Positions 1 through 11,467 of a stretch of 64,000 nucleotides of DNA are shown in pieces (position 1 is the first letter of the stretch; every line of letters starts with the position of its first letter). The notes below the pieces were generated by a model. That model did not search any database. It was given only the letters and a program-made list of their open reading frames with translations, and was not told where the DNA came from. The stretch covers positions 1,100,116 through 1,164,115 of the forward strand of contig JABAKD010000006.1 in NCBI GenBank assembly GCA_012845835.1, read 5' to 3'. Position numbers and translations under genes: made by a program. Origin of the DNA: Undaria pinnatifida (taxonomy: Eukaryota; Sar; Phaeophyceae; Laminariales; Alariaceae).

Positions 1-1140
1 GGAGAAATAATCGCGAAAAATAACAAAAGCATTAAAAAAAATCAGCAGGAGCCAGCAGCAACAAACAATCCTCGTGTATTTTTTTTAAGAACCAGAGGAA
101 CCAGCTGAACAAGATACGATACTTGCTTTTCGGAGTCCCCAGACCGGTAAGCTATAGTTGGCGTCCCCCATGCTGAAATTCTATAATTTCTAATGGGCAC
201 ACTGCTTGACTGACTCCTTTCAATCCTACGGCGCTACGCGCTCTCGCTCCCCTGTGCCCCAGGCGGCCGTCTCTGGCAAGCGCGACAGCTCTTCTGTCGC
301 TGCTGTCTGGGCTATCCTATTTTTTTCGTCTCGAGACGATCGACCAAAATTATCTGTTAAACCAGAATCCTTTCCACGCCTCCACAAACACCACTTTACT
401 ACTTAAAGTTATATTTTCGAAGCCCCCAAACCGGTAAGATATCCTGAAATCAAGTAAAACACAGACAGGAAAGAACGCGTTTTTTTTTTCCGTTGCACGT
501 ACCAAGTACGAATATCAACGTACGTATTACAGAAACCCAGCCCCAACTGCTTGTTAGGTGCTAATTCTGACGTATGGGGAGGAGTGTGGTGTCGCTTTCT
601 CGTGTTGTCGAGTGTACCCCTGCCTAGCTTCCCCTGGCCCATCCAGAATCGACTGCGCAAGGCCCAACCACTCGACCTTTTGAGCGAGAATGCAAGCCCA
701 AACGTCGCGCCAAAGCGATTTGCGGGCTGAAAGAGCCTGGGATAGCGGCCGCACTGGGGGAACCAACAACAATCTTGCCATGGTTGGGTGCTCTCGCGTA
801 TTGTGTTGGACTTCTCCTTGCATGGCTTGGGGGATCCCTTGCATCTATTGTGCAGCTTCCGGCGGCTTTTCCTTAGCTTCAAGCAACATGACGCTTGTGG
901 TGTTGCATACCATGTTTCGAGTGAAACGTCGAGTTGGCACTGTCGTAGTTCTCTTCCTGTGGCGACAGGATGGAGCCCGGCTGCAGGAGTGTTATGCCGT
1001 CGCTGAATTTGCGAGGCTGGAACAGTCAACGATCAGAAGGTTTCAAGCTACTCGTAGATGAAAAGGAGCTTGAAGGTCTCGGGTGATAGGCTGCAGTGAT
1101 GTGAGCAGCTACTATTGCTGTTGAAGTAGCGACAAGAGCT
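1..1140. other. No supported gene
   Basis: I see no recognisable gene here. Long open frames exist on both strands (one minus-strand frame of about 200 codons over 409-1029), but none has a recognisable motif or splice-bounded structure. A short motif containing ACCGGTAAG in a similar context occurs near 128-155 and again near 414-442, suggesting an old small duplication. Confidence 0.4.
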
Positions 1141-1244
1141 AGGTAGGGCTTAAGAGTTAGAAACCGGGCAAAAAAACGGACGATACGAGAAGAGGTAGGG
1201 CTAAAGAGCTAGAAACCGGGCAAGAAACCGAGCGATACGAAAAG
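1141..1244. repeat. 52-bp direct tandem duplication
   Basis: Two adjacent 52-bp units start at 1141 and 1193. Both begin AGGTAGGGCT and end in a GATACGA-AAG-like segment. They differ at a handful of positions, so the duplication is not brand new. Confidence 0.8.
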
Positions 1245-3954
1245 CGTACTGAAAGAGCATAGTGGGAAGCTAGAGGAAACTGCTCATCTCTTTCCCCGAA
1301 AAAATTCAGTGGATGCGAATCATGATCGATCTGTCCAGCCAGAAGCAAGCCTGCTTGGGCTAGTCGAACCAAAACGTATGTGAAAGCGAGCTTTGGGCTG
1401 GTCGCATCGGCCACCGCACACGAGTTTATATTTATTAGTAATATGCTGCATTACCGTTCTCTCGTCAAAGTATTAGTCCCTTTGAGTACTAGACGGAGGC
1501 GTTACGCGTTGCCGGACCACCACCCCTACCCCCACCCTCACCCCCTGCTAAGAAGAGTATGTTGCCTAGCTTATCAGTTATTCGAAAAGATGGCCGACAT
1601 AAGCTTTGAATTATATCCAACCCTAAGCGCAATCCTAACCCTCTCCCTAACCGCATCAAGCCCAATCAACCATTGCAGGGATATTCCCCTTCGTCTCGTA
1701 CGCAGTGTGCCTCAGGCCAACTCTTATGGGAGACAAAACCAAAAACCAAAACAGGTTTCCCACTTATGGTGTTGACACCCACACGTAAATATTACGGTGG
1801 ACTACCTGGTACTCCGTTGCACCCGTAGTAAGGTAACTATCCTCAACGCCCGGGCCCTCAAACTTGGCAGCGGGCACCTTCAAAGCGGTAGGGTATACAG
1901 CCTCGAAGGTTTGACGCCATCTCGCGCCCTGTGAGGCGAGGAATCACCGGCGGCGTGTGCAAAACTCACATTTTTTTTGTTTGGGCAGTGATCAGAAATG
2001 GGTCATGTCTACCGACGGCACTGCCCTGGGTTTCTATGAGTAGACGTTTTTTCCCCCCGGGGTTTGGCTCGTCCATAAGAGTCGGTCTCAGCCATTTTCT
2101 AGGGTATATGTGGCACTGGCCGACTGCCCGTTCGAGATCATCATTCCCCACAATGCACGATGCGTCGACCTAGGTGCTTCTTTATATATTTAACGCCCGG
2201 ACTTGATAGCGGCACCGTCCTTTTTTCTTCCTAGCTTTTAGACAAACCCTAAAATCAATCGCAGGGAGATGTCGTCCTTCCTTCCTTCCTTCCGGTACGT
2301 GCCTTTGTTCTTACGGCGGAGAGGGTTGCGCTTTCTCGCTGCACTGCTGGACGATGACAGGTATCCCTTTGGCGTGGCTCTACCCGTTCAACCATTTTCG
2401 TTGGTGGAGACGGAGATGGGAGTGGACGTCATCTTCAGAAAGTGAGCCCACTAGAGTTGGTACGCTACTAAGAAAACGTTCTTAGTCAAGTTTTTTTTGG
2501 GGTTGCTCGCGATAAGCATATTCGAAGCAACTATGCCTTGCTTGTTTGTTTGTTTTTCCCAAAATAAGCATGCGTGCTTAACCAAGCAAGCTAAAGCCAG
2601 GTGAAGAGTTAATCATGCTTATTTGCATACTTTGCATTGTTTAGCTTCGTACTTAAGCGTCGTCGCACCGCTGCAAGCCCCCGTAAGCATGATAGAGCCC
2701 GCCCTACTCGTCGTCTCGAATGACATGGATGGGAAGAGGTAGCGCACGCCCACGAAACAGCTTCAAGAGACGTCATTGCAAATCTGTGAAGCTGTGCATA
2801 GACTGCCTCGCGCAACATTGTTCGTCTTCGACAACACTCCTCTCACACTGCCGAAGGTGGCGAAGCACTCACCGACACGAACGAGTTGGCGTATGGGACG
2901 CGCGTGTAAGGGATCATATCATAGTGTTGATGTGTCGTGCTGATCGATCTTCACATGGAACTTGTTGTCATACGCGGTTTTTATTCGTTTTATGTGCGCT
3001 CTTATCGGTGTTGAGGACATTATGTGTGTGAATCGTTTGGCGAAGTATACATCATCCTATTTATTTATTTTCTCTAAAGAGCTTTTGCCCCCTTTTAGAA
3101 AACATTTTTTTTTTTTTTTCCGACACCGCCTTCAACCTCTGTCCCTTGCTTATTGTGGGCGAACCACTGCGAAAACGTATGCCGCACTGAATTCAACAAA
3201 TTTCGCCCCCCAAGACACGTTGGTACCGTGGTGCTAAAGGTACCGATCCTGGCATGAAAATGCCTCCCTTTTCCCTACGAAAATAATCAAATAGACAACC
3301 TTTTAAAGCATGGTTAATCACTGCTACTTTCTTAAAAAGCAAGTATTAATAAGCATGCTTCATTCATCAATTAAGCATTCTTTCTTCACACAGTAAGCAA
3401 TAGTCAAAGCAACCCCCTTTTTAGGTTTCTCACCAATACCACCCCCCGCCCCCACCCTTCCCTGTAATACTCGTGCCTGGGATCCGCAAAAATATACGGA
3501 GCATCACCAATTTGGGAAGTTGCAACTCACACATAGGCCATATCGCGATCTACTGTAGATCAATGTGCTCGTGCAGTGCAATGCTCGTCATGTGAAATAG
3601 AAATACTGATCCAGGCTGGGTTTCTTATTTTGGAGGCGTGTTTTCTACACTAACTTCAGCGCGACAGCTCCCGGAAATATTGTGTTCCTGCAAATTACCC
3701 CCTGCCTTTCTTAGCCCCCTGTTTCTTATTAGGGGTTCCCTACTGGGTTTTTTTTCGGCGTCCCCTACTGCCCTGCCCGATGCTGGATTGTGTTGTCTCC
3801 GCCTTCGCCGCAGAAAACGGACGCTAGGGAAATGAGTTTAGGATGCAGGGCCTTCCTTCACCGCACAAGAGCAGTATAATACAGGTCCCACTCGGCAATC
3901 ACGACGTAGATCGCCCCAATATCATCAATCCGAGATTTTATCTGTCGCGTATAT
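1245..3954. other. Gene-poor AT/pyrimidine-rich stretch
   Basis: Nothing is supported as a gene. A CTTCC microsatellite lies near 2274-2293. AAGCATGC/GCATGCTT-type palindromic words recur around 2560-2640 and 3340-3400. There are several long T or A runs. Confidence 0.4.
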
Positions 3955-4783
3955 CTTAGGCCGATGACAATGAAAGGCCGATAGACAATGGAAGGCCGAT
4001 AGTTTGGCCAAAAAGTTTGCAAAGTTTTTTGGGGGGTTATTTGCTGGAAGACTCCGGGTAACCTCGCTATGAGGGAAAAATAGCTACAAACAAAATTGTT
4101 TTGGCTCTTGTTTTGGTCCTGGGGTCGAACAGGTCAATCTGTCAATTTTTCATCAAGCTTTGATCAATAATGCCCACCAAACACGATTGACCTTCGATCT
4201 CGAGATACAGACATGGTCTCTCCTCTTCGTTCCGGACAAGGCCACATGAGTGTAGGTGACAGCGCTGAAGAGTCCATCTCGATCCATGCCCTAGGGCGTA
4301 ACAGGTTGCTTGTGTTGTCCTGTGATCTTCCGTCACATCCTCTCAAAAATCTTTTTGTCGCCTGTGGGGAGACGATGTAAAGTTTTTGTCTCAGTTTCTA
4401 CACACTAGCCGCCAAACGTGTGTTTTAACAGAAGCGTGATCGGCGCCCGCCACCAATCACCGGCCGTAGCGTGAGCTCTGTACATCAAGGGGGGGTCGGA
4501 GCCCCTAAAGAGCTCGCCACGTTCAGAGTTCACGACGCTATATCGTCGAACGAAGTGTGTGGAGAACACGAAATTGCGCCGCGTCTAATCCAAGATCTGC
4601 TTGAGAATTTCTCAGGCCGATGTTGGCCAAGATCGCCGCGAGAAATCGTTTATTTTTCCGGAATTCTGGATTTTTTCAAAAAAAAATCTACCAAATTGGG
4701 TTTATAGGCGACCGTTCAGGCAGAGTTTGACTGGGATCTTCGGGAAATTCAAACTTTTGGCCTTCCAATGTCACCGGTCTTAC
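3955..4783 (+). mobile_element. About 830-bp non-autonomous TIR element, copy 1
   Basis: The ends are imperfect inverted repeats of about 30 bp. The left end reads CTTAGGCCGATGACAATG and the right end, on the opposite strand, begins GTAAGACCGGTGACATTGG. The left TIR carries a local duplication (the GGCCGATAG word occurs twice). A second full-length copy lies inverted at 29951-30768, and the two match along their whole length, including the GAGCTC-rich middle. No transposase frame is visible, so it must depend on an enzyme supplied in trans. I could not settle a target-site duplication. Confidence 0.75.
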
Positions 4784-4934
4784 AAGTTAGAAATCTTTCT
4801 GCCTCGAAAGATCTAGGTCGTGAAATGGGGATCTGGTCTGATCTGCGGATTGTTTTGACTTCGCCTACAGCTCCCCACCCCGGGAGAACAGACCCACCCG
4901 GGTAAACCCGATCGCGCAGATGCTATGTATCAAT

Positions 4935-5342
4935 GACGCCTGCTACGATAGAGGTATACCTTTTTTTGGCGAAAACGGTTTCTGAAGGGCGGGGCTCCTT
5001 AACTCAAAGTCGTCGGAAAAAAAAAAATAGCAGGCCATACTTTTTGCGTAATTTTCGTTGTATACCAAGGCTATGGGATTTTTCATCCAGTATCACTTTT
5101 TGTTTTTTGCTCCTAATCTTAATACCTAGGCTATGGGATTTTTCATCCGGTACGTAGCTATTTTGTTTTTTCTCCTGAAGTTGTTTTTTTTCTGGACGGT
5201 TAATAAAGGTCTTACGAGAAATCCTTAAGAAAGGTCTTCAGAAAGGCCTTAAGAAATATCTCGAGAAATTTCTTAACCTCCTAAAGTAAGGAACCTCAGA
5301 AAACAACACAATGATTGGTACACCTCTATCCTAGCACGCGTC
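4935..5342 (+). mobile_element. GTGCTACGATAGAGGT-type MITE, copy D1
   Basis: It starts GACGCCTGCTACGATAGAGG and ends with the inverse, CCTCTATCCTAGCACGCGTC. The interior carries the family signatures CGGGGCTCCTTAA and GATTTTTCATCC. The latter segment is tandemly duplicated here (near 5070 and 5130), and an AAGAAATCCTTAAG-like stutter follows at 5215-5280. Related copies crowd 36.5-41.5 kb. It is non-coding. Confidence 0.75.
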
Positions 5343-8300
5343 CAATCAGGGAGACCTACCAATGCCCCGATATACCTAAAGCTCGTGAAGATCTGAAATG
5401 GTCTACGAGTAGCCCATGGAATGAGGATCTGAGCTGTGCGATGTGCGGATTATTTTGCCCCGCCTTTCGTTGCGTCCTGACCAGAAAGCCGACGTTAGGA
5501 AGAGGTTCCCAAGACGGAGGGCTTGCCTTCACCGTAGTGGACAGCGGCTTTCAGGAAGGGGTCGACCTCCCCTCGGGTCCCGCGCTAATCATGAGACGAA
5601 ATTCAGAAGGGCAGGAGATAAGGAAGGTATCTATGAGAAGATCACGAGTTTTCGATTTTTTGCGCGTTTCGTTGGCCCTGCGTACTTTCCCCCCGCCCCC
5701 CTTTCGCCCCTGCTTTTTTCCACGGCGACCCTGACTTTGTTTTCCTTCGACCCTGCTGTTTTCCCCGTTGAAGGCCTGATTTATTTTTCCGCATTTAACT
5801 GTTTTTGTTCATGTTGACCCTGATTTTGTAATATTATTCTAAGGACGTCCGCTGTGAGTTCGACGAATCTAGGGTCGGTGAATCATCTTTGCAAGCTGCG
5901 TTTTTGGTACTTGTAGTATACTATATGGGTGAGTTTTTTCACTTGATGGGAGGGGTCCTGTTATTTTGTCATTTTCAACTTTTGTACATGCAGGTTTCAA
6001 TATATTTCGTTTTTCTCCACTGTAACGGTTGGTGTCGGTATTTTTGCTCGAGGTGGGAATTTTTGAGCTAGATTCAACATAGTGTCTATTTTATGCTTGA
6101 ACGTGTATTACTGTACGAGTAGTTTCCACTATACTGCACTATCATATGTATGGCGGATGGTTTACTACACTCTGCTTTTTCACCCATGCTTTTTGGGGGA
6201 CAAACTACTTGGAATTAGTTTTTTCGATGCTATGGTTGATGCAAACTGTGCGCGAGACGAAGAGGACTAAGCCTAAACACTTAGTTGGTCGTACTAGGGT
6301 TAGCGGAATCTATATAACGTGTGGCAAAAATTGGGTATACCCGGTGTCTTCGTAGCCGAAATCGGGTACCTTTCTCTTTCAGTGATTGGGCTGGGGTTAG
6401 GGCCAGGGTTGGGATCAGCTATATTCGTATCGCAAACGGCGACCCTGAACCATACTGCCGAAGGAATGGGGACGTGCCCCGCTTTTTTTTTCCGTCGATC
6501 CTCTGTTCTTACTCTTTCGTCAACCAACTTATTTTTTGCGGTCGACCGTGTTGTTTTTTTTTTCCCGGTGGCCCCTGCCGTTGTTTCCTTGACGCTGTTT
6601 CTCTTTTCGTTGACTCCGCGTTTGTTTCCGTCAACCGTCCGCTCCCACCACCCCGCCCTCAGATGTTTGCGGAACGCATCGTAGTGAAGGCGATTGTAAA
6701 GTCCCTGGCCGGGGATGGACCTCCACCACCCCCTGCCGGGACTAAAGTTCGCGCGGTGCTTCACGAGGGATTGGTCTAAGCTCGCACGATGATCAAGCGC
6801 CGCCAGGGGAGGCGTGCTGCTACAGGGGTGGCACTTTTTATACGTTATTGTGAATGGAAGGTCTCATCCTCGACACGGAACTGCCCATAATACCGTTTTG
6901 ACCTTTTTTTTTGTGTGTGTTTTGACCAAGGATACAGAGTCGTCATCCTGCGGTATAAGGGGCGCAGAAGACTCGAAGAAGTTTCTGAGGTCCTAACATA
7001 AGGAGCTCGATATCTCAACCGAAACATGACTTCGAAGGCGTTCGCTTGCGCAATCCGTTCAACGTCTATACCGTCAGTCTTGAAAAATAAATCTGCGCGT
7101 AACATTTATCATAAAAACCGGCAGTTCCTCACTTGTGAGGCTCTCAACCGGCCAGAAAATTGCAAACCCTACCGTGGGATTATTGTACGGTAGGGGGGGG
7201 ATACCCCCGTTTTTCACTACCGGGTTTGAGCCACTCGCACGAACGACTCTGTAGCTCATCTTCGTAGACAAAACGATAACAGCCAGGGTTACGCGATTTT
7301 GCTTCGCGCATCGTAGCAACCCACTCCATTGCGGATTCGCATCGCGCATTCGTACCATGTGAAAGCTTATAAGACCGCAGCAGGAACGGGGGGGTCACTC
7401 GCGCGAGTGACACCGAGCTATTTGGAAAACAAGCCCCCAGAAGTGACCCCCCCCCCGCAGAGTTTGACTCGTCGGACAGACCTATCATTTGTTCGTTTGT
7501 CTCTAGATATTTCGGGACAGATGACTTATCCGGCCCTGAGCTACACACGATCTGTATGATCAAGATCATGTTTGACAGGTGGGGTCTGGGTATGAAACAC
7601 AGCTCTTCTGCACAAGTTTTCAGGGTGGTGGGATCTGTACATTGCTGTTCTTGCAATCCCTGATTTACACGATCTCATTAGCACGATCTGCATGATCTAC
7701 ATGGCGTTTGCGAGGTGGGATCTGTATGAAACAGCTCTTGCGCACGTACGCACGCTATAAAGGCCGATTAAGGCCGATTGCGCGGCTTGAAGAGAGACCT
7801 CAGAGTGTGGGTGATGTAGTTTATTGTGACCATGGGCAGCGGGGGCGTACTGTGCCCTGTCGGCCGATGCTAGTGCTTGTGCTGCTGCTGTTCTTCGTTT
7901 TTGTTTATTTTTATTCTCCGGCGGATCGGCAATTAATTGCAAAAAAAAACTCAAGCTCCTATGCCGATTGAACCCACAATTGTATTCACAATCCAGCACT
8001 ACTAGTCTAGCTGGCGAAATCTTCAGTTCCGGAAAAGCGACAGCGCGAGCTGTCCCTACAGGCGGTCACCGTTACTACTACATACAGTAACCCAAGCTGC
8101 CGCTATAGAACTATACCCGCGGATGCATGAGTATGTATGTCGACCACGCTTGATCCCCGGGGATCAGGTGCGGTGGAGATACGCACCCGGAAAGTCAACC
8201 TTCCGGGTAGTGTGGGACTTGCGCAAGCTCACCCACTAGCAGAACCCCCGGGGGCATGAGAAAACCGCCTTCCGCCGGACTGGGTTCAGTTACGGTCCAC

Positions 8301-9285
8301 GCTACCCATTCGGCCGTTTTGGTCTCCCCGTGCTGTCTGTGGTAGCACACTGAAGTATATCGTCGTAGTGACATCGATAACACGAATGTATACAACACTG
8401 CTATTTTATTTTGTGGTTGGTGACGCTCATACTCAACGAACAATATCACTACTCTCATAATTCTGCTACGCAACACCACCACATTACGTTACGTCGTCTA
8501 ACTGTGGGGGTGGTACACGAGAACATTCCCCACAAAACCTTGCGAACGTTGAATCGAAACCAATCGCATCGCGATGGAATCATTCATGCAAAAAAATCAC
8601 AAGAACAATAATACCACCACCAGGTACCAGGTATAGTCTATTATAGTAGTCTGGTCTAATAACGTAAAACCGACCATGATAGTCAATTGCACCAACAAAC
8701 TTGTACATCGAAGGTATCACATATATGCTACTTGTACGAACAACTATTCATCTCAACGAGGACATCTACTGGGTATAGATGGTGATAGGCCTCATCTCCC
8801 ATCTAGACTTCGAGTAGCATCGATATACTGTAGCCCAAAGATCCCCCCCCAATCCTACACCCTACGAGCCCTTCGTATCATACGAGTTTAATAAAAAGGA
8901 CGTCAGCCGTGAGTTCGACGATTTTTTTCTGTACTCTGGAAAGATACAGTATACGTCAGGAGTCAGGAAGCAGCTGTCCTGGCGGACACCAAACTGTTAG
9001 ATTTAAGTGTGGTGCGCTCGTCCCTACATACTGAACACCGCACGCACCCCCTTGCTTGACGTGTCTCTTGACTACACCGCCGTAGTTACGCCTTTGACGC
9101 GTCTGCCTCTACTGGATCCTCGGTCCTTCAAAACTTCTTGTTGATTATTTTTTCGTTTGTCGAAATGAGGAGTTCAACCAAGTACTGCTGGCGTTTTCCA
9201 TATTTGGATAATTTTCTGATCGATATTTTGGCGGACAAACCACCGCGGCAGCGGACAGAGGGACGTACATCAATGGCCGTGTAGC
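5343..9285. other. Gene-poor stretch with low-complexity pyrimidine blocks
   Basis: No exon is supported. Two similar T-rich, CGACCCTG-studded blocks lie at 5690-5830 and 6480-6650. Poly-G/poly-C blocks lie near 7190 and 7450. GATCTGTATGATC-type words at 7555-7720 recur at 23.1, 26.9 and 61.1 kb, so they belong to a dispersed degenerate repeat. The word GGACGTC-GTGAGTTCGACGA is shared by 5845 and 8900. Confidence 0.4.
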
Positions 9286-9537
9286 ATGGGTGCGCAGCCG
9301 TCGCCCTCTCCCGGCTGGGACGACGTGGGTCCTCGAAAGGACTACCGGAGGTACGTGAAGAACTCGCGGCGGAGGCAGCCACTCCGTGCGCTGGATGACG
9401 GTTTGAAGAACACCTCGGACATCCCCATTGTCGCTGCTGGTGGTCGAAACTTGCCACCGTCTCCATGCAACAACGACGTCGACTATGCTGTCTGCGTGTC
9501 CCGTGGCGGAGCTACCGAGCCCCTGGGATACATCCAG
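9286..9537 (+). CDS. Probable first coding exon of an unrecognised gene
   Basis: An ATG at 9286 opens 84 codons that end exactly at a splice donor (ATCCAG followed by GTGCGT at 9538), leaving phase 0. The peptide begins MGAQPSPSPGWDDVGPRKDY and contains a basic YVKNSRRRQPLRALDDGL segment and DIPIVAAGGRNLPPSP. Codons are strongly C/G-ending (GAC, AAG, AAC, CGG, CTC), like the exons of the rhodanese gene at 58.8 kb and unlike the flanks. I do not recognise a family. The minus strand is also open across this stretch, so strand is not certain. No matching second exon was found in the next few kb. An upstream AG at 9270 after a purine-rich stretch could also make this an internal exon. Confidence 0.5.
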
Positions 9538-10803
9538 GTGCGTTTCTCTGCTTAGCATGGTGTTCTCGAGAAGGTAGTATGGGTCGCGAGTGTTAGGTGG
9601 GTGGCACGGAATTGTTTAGCTGCCTTTGCTTTTGACTTGAGTCCTGAGCTGCCTTTGCTTTTGACTCGAGTCCTGGGTCATCGTACCGCAAAAACATGTT
9701 CGTGTTGCGTAAAGTTCTCTGCGTTCTTCACATATTCCTCTACGGGCATAAATATAATTACCATGGTATATTTCAATATAAATATCAAAGGGTACTTATA
9801 TCTAAGTCTCGCTGGTATTTGTTTGTCGGAGATTTTGCGTGTTTTTATATGATGCACCCTGGGCCGTTGGCACGAATGTACCCCACAGCACATTGTAGCC
9901 TTGGGCGCTCGCCAGAGGATACCCCTCTCTCGAGACCGATTGATGGCTGCCTCGGGAACCCTTGCCCACCCACCGCCGGAGCTTAGGGTTGTTGGTCGGC
10001 CAGATCGTGCACTGCTTGCTGTAAACTTCGCAAACCCTCTTCCACGCACCGCCCGAGCTTTGGGGTTGTTGGTCTGCGAGACTGCAGATCGTGCGCTGCT
10101 TCGTGTAAACTTCGTAGCACCGCTGCAGCGCCGGCTTTTTTGGTTGCGGTTATTTTAGACGCCTATTCATACCTGGTATGGTCGAATCTACGTAAAAACA
10201 GCTCCAAACATCATCTCTGTTCGTTCGTTATGCATCATCTGATGCCCCTGTTCGGGAATACAGCAAGGCTACAGGGGTGCACGTCGCGAGTGTGCTCAAC
10301 GGCGTGCTCTGTGCTGCGCGGGAAGAGTCCCGTCGTACGTACATTGCTCACAGGTCCATTCAAAGTCAGCACTTTTCGTACCACGAAAAACACTACTGAC
10401 GATACTGCTTGCTGCCTGCACACACTGGCTTTCAATGAAGGCGGTGCAACGTAGCAGCAGCAAGACTCGTGTTGATGGCAGCAAATCATTCATCACTCGA
10501 AGAGTGATCGTGATCCCTTTCGAACGATACCGGGTACAGCAGTAGTACCAGATACAGTGCACGATACCCCTTGTTATGAACTTTCCGTGCCGTTTTGCAT
10601 TATGTGACGTCAAAGTATTCCAGTCTTATCAAAATAGAAACTTAGTACCAGGGTATTTAATAGTACGTATGTAGTAGTTCGATCGTAGTAGTAGAACTTG
10701 TAATATTGATAGTATAGCAGCAGTAGAGCAATAGTACTAGTGTATACACACTTGAAGTAAAGACCACGCCGTTCCAAAACCAATTTAGGCAGCCCCCGCG
10801 AAG
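9538..10803. other. No supported exon; tandem fragment
   Basis: No exon is recognised. Segments around 9970-10040 and 10040-10120 repeat each other (a CGCTGCTT...GTAAACTTCG block), a degenerate tandem duplication of about 75 bp. The stretch 9601-9680 also holds a short duplication of a CTGCCTTTGCTTTTGACT word. Confidence 0.4.
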
Positions 10804-11076
10804 TTGCACGTACGTGCAAGGTTTTTTTAGATTTGCGCGTAAATTCAATAGCGGTTTATGTATAGCGGCTCCCTATGTGCAGGTCCGCACAAAACGACGG
10901 TTGCGGTGCCCAGACCAACCCGACCCCAGACCTGACCCTAGCCCTAACCCTAACCCTGACCCTAACCCTAACCCAACCCAACCCAACCCTTTGGGGGGCT
11001 CGAGGTCTACTCTCGAGGTCGGCAGGGGCAGTATTGAGTTTACGTGCAAATCTAAAAACCTTGCACGTACGTGCAA
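10804..11076. mobile_element. Fold-back element enclosing telomere-like repeats
   Basis: The two ends are inverted copies of about 45 bp. The left runs 10804-10850 and begins with the palindrome TTGCACGTACGTGCAA, then AGGTTTTTTTAGATTTG. The right, 11032-11076, is the same sequence inverted. The 180-bp interior is mostly C-rich telomere-like repeat plus a small palindrome around CTCGAGGTCTACTCTCGAGG. It is non-coding. Confidence 0.75.
10931..10990. repeat. Degenerate interstitial telomere-type repeat (CCCTAA)n
   Basis: About ten hexamers of CCCTAA and variants (CCCTGA, CCCAAC) run into ACCCAACCC. TTAGGG is the common telomere unit of stramenopiles. Smaller traces lie near 1620-1655, 11714-11740, 14880 and 23410-23435. 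This array is confined between the arms of the 10804-11076 fold-back element. Confidence 0.7.
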
Positions 11077-11396
11077 TTAAACGCCTGGTCCAATTGAGGC
11101 GGTCTTGCCTCTACTATCGCCTTGACTTTTTGAGAGCAACTATTTGTGGATACCATATCCCCGGTACCAACACGCCCGCTGTATCTGTCGAAACCTCTGT
11201 CGAAAACCCCAAGCCCCATCATCATTCCGGGAGCTGTTCCTGGGGAACATTCAGGAGATTGGCTCATCCTTGGCTCGAGCTACGAAGCTGCAGCTGTGCG
11301 CGTCCTCGCACCCTGTGTCACTTCTCATCTGCTCCAGCGCTTTTGCTCTTCGCCCTGTCTCCGAGCCTTATCGTCTCCTTCAGATTGTCCAACTGC

Positions 11397-11467
11397 GCCG
11401 TCATAGTTCAACAGTTAGAACACTCCTGTGTCCCGGAGAGACGAGGGATCTCGACCCTCTGGCGGTG
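11397..11467 (+). tRNA. tRNA-like cloverleaf, degenerate, identity unknown
   Basis: The 71-nt stretch folds as a tRNA-like cloverleaf. A seven-pair acceptor forms GCCGTCA/TGGCGGT (two G-U pairs). A four-pair D stem is GTTC/GAAC with loop AACAGTTA. A five-pair T stem is GAGGG/CCCTC with a seven-base loop. The anticodon arm is one base short (CTCC/GGAG with eight loop bases), and the T loop is ATCTCGA rather than TTCRANN. I therefore cannot read an anticodon, and it is most likely a tRNA pseudogene or the head of an unrecognised SINE. Confidence 0.35.

Noticed and set aside
409-1029. Minus-strand open frame of 206 codons
   Set aside because: No recognisable domain, low-complexity basic tail, no splice pattern; a plus-strand frame is open across the same stretch. 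Too weak to call a gene.
6300-6779. Overlapping open frames on both strands, 121-154 codons
   Set aside because: They run through T-rich stutters (CGACCCTG/TTTTTTTTC) and translate to Phe/Val- or Lys/Arg-rich low complexity.
10873-11076. Pro/Thr/Leu-Gly repeat peptides around the telomere-type array
   Set aside because: Translation of CCCTAA repeats, not a protein.
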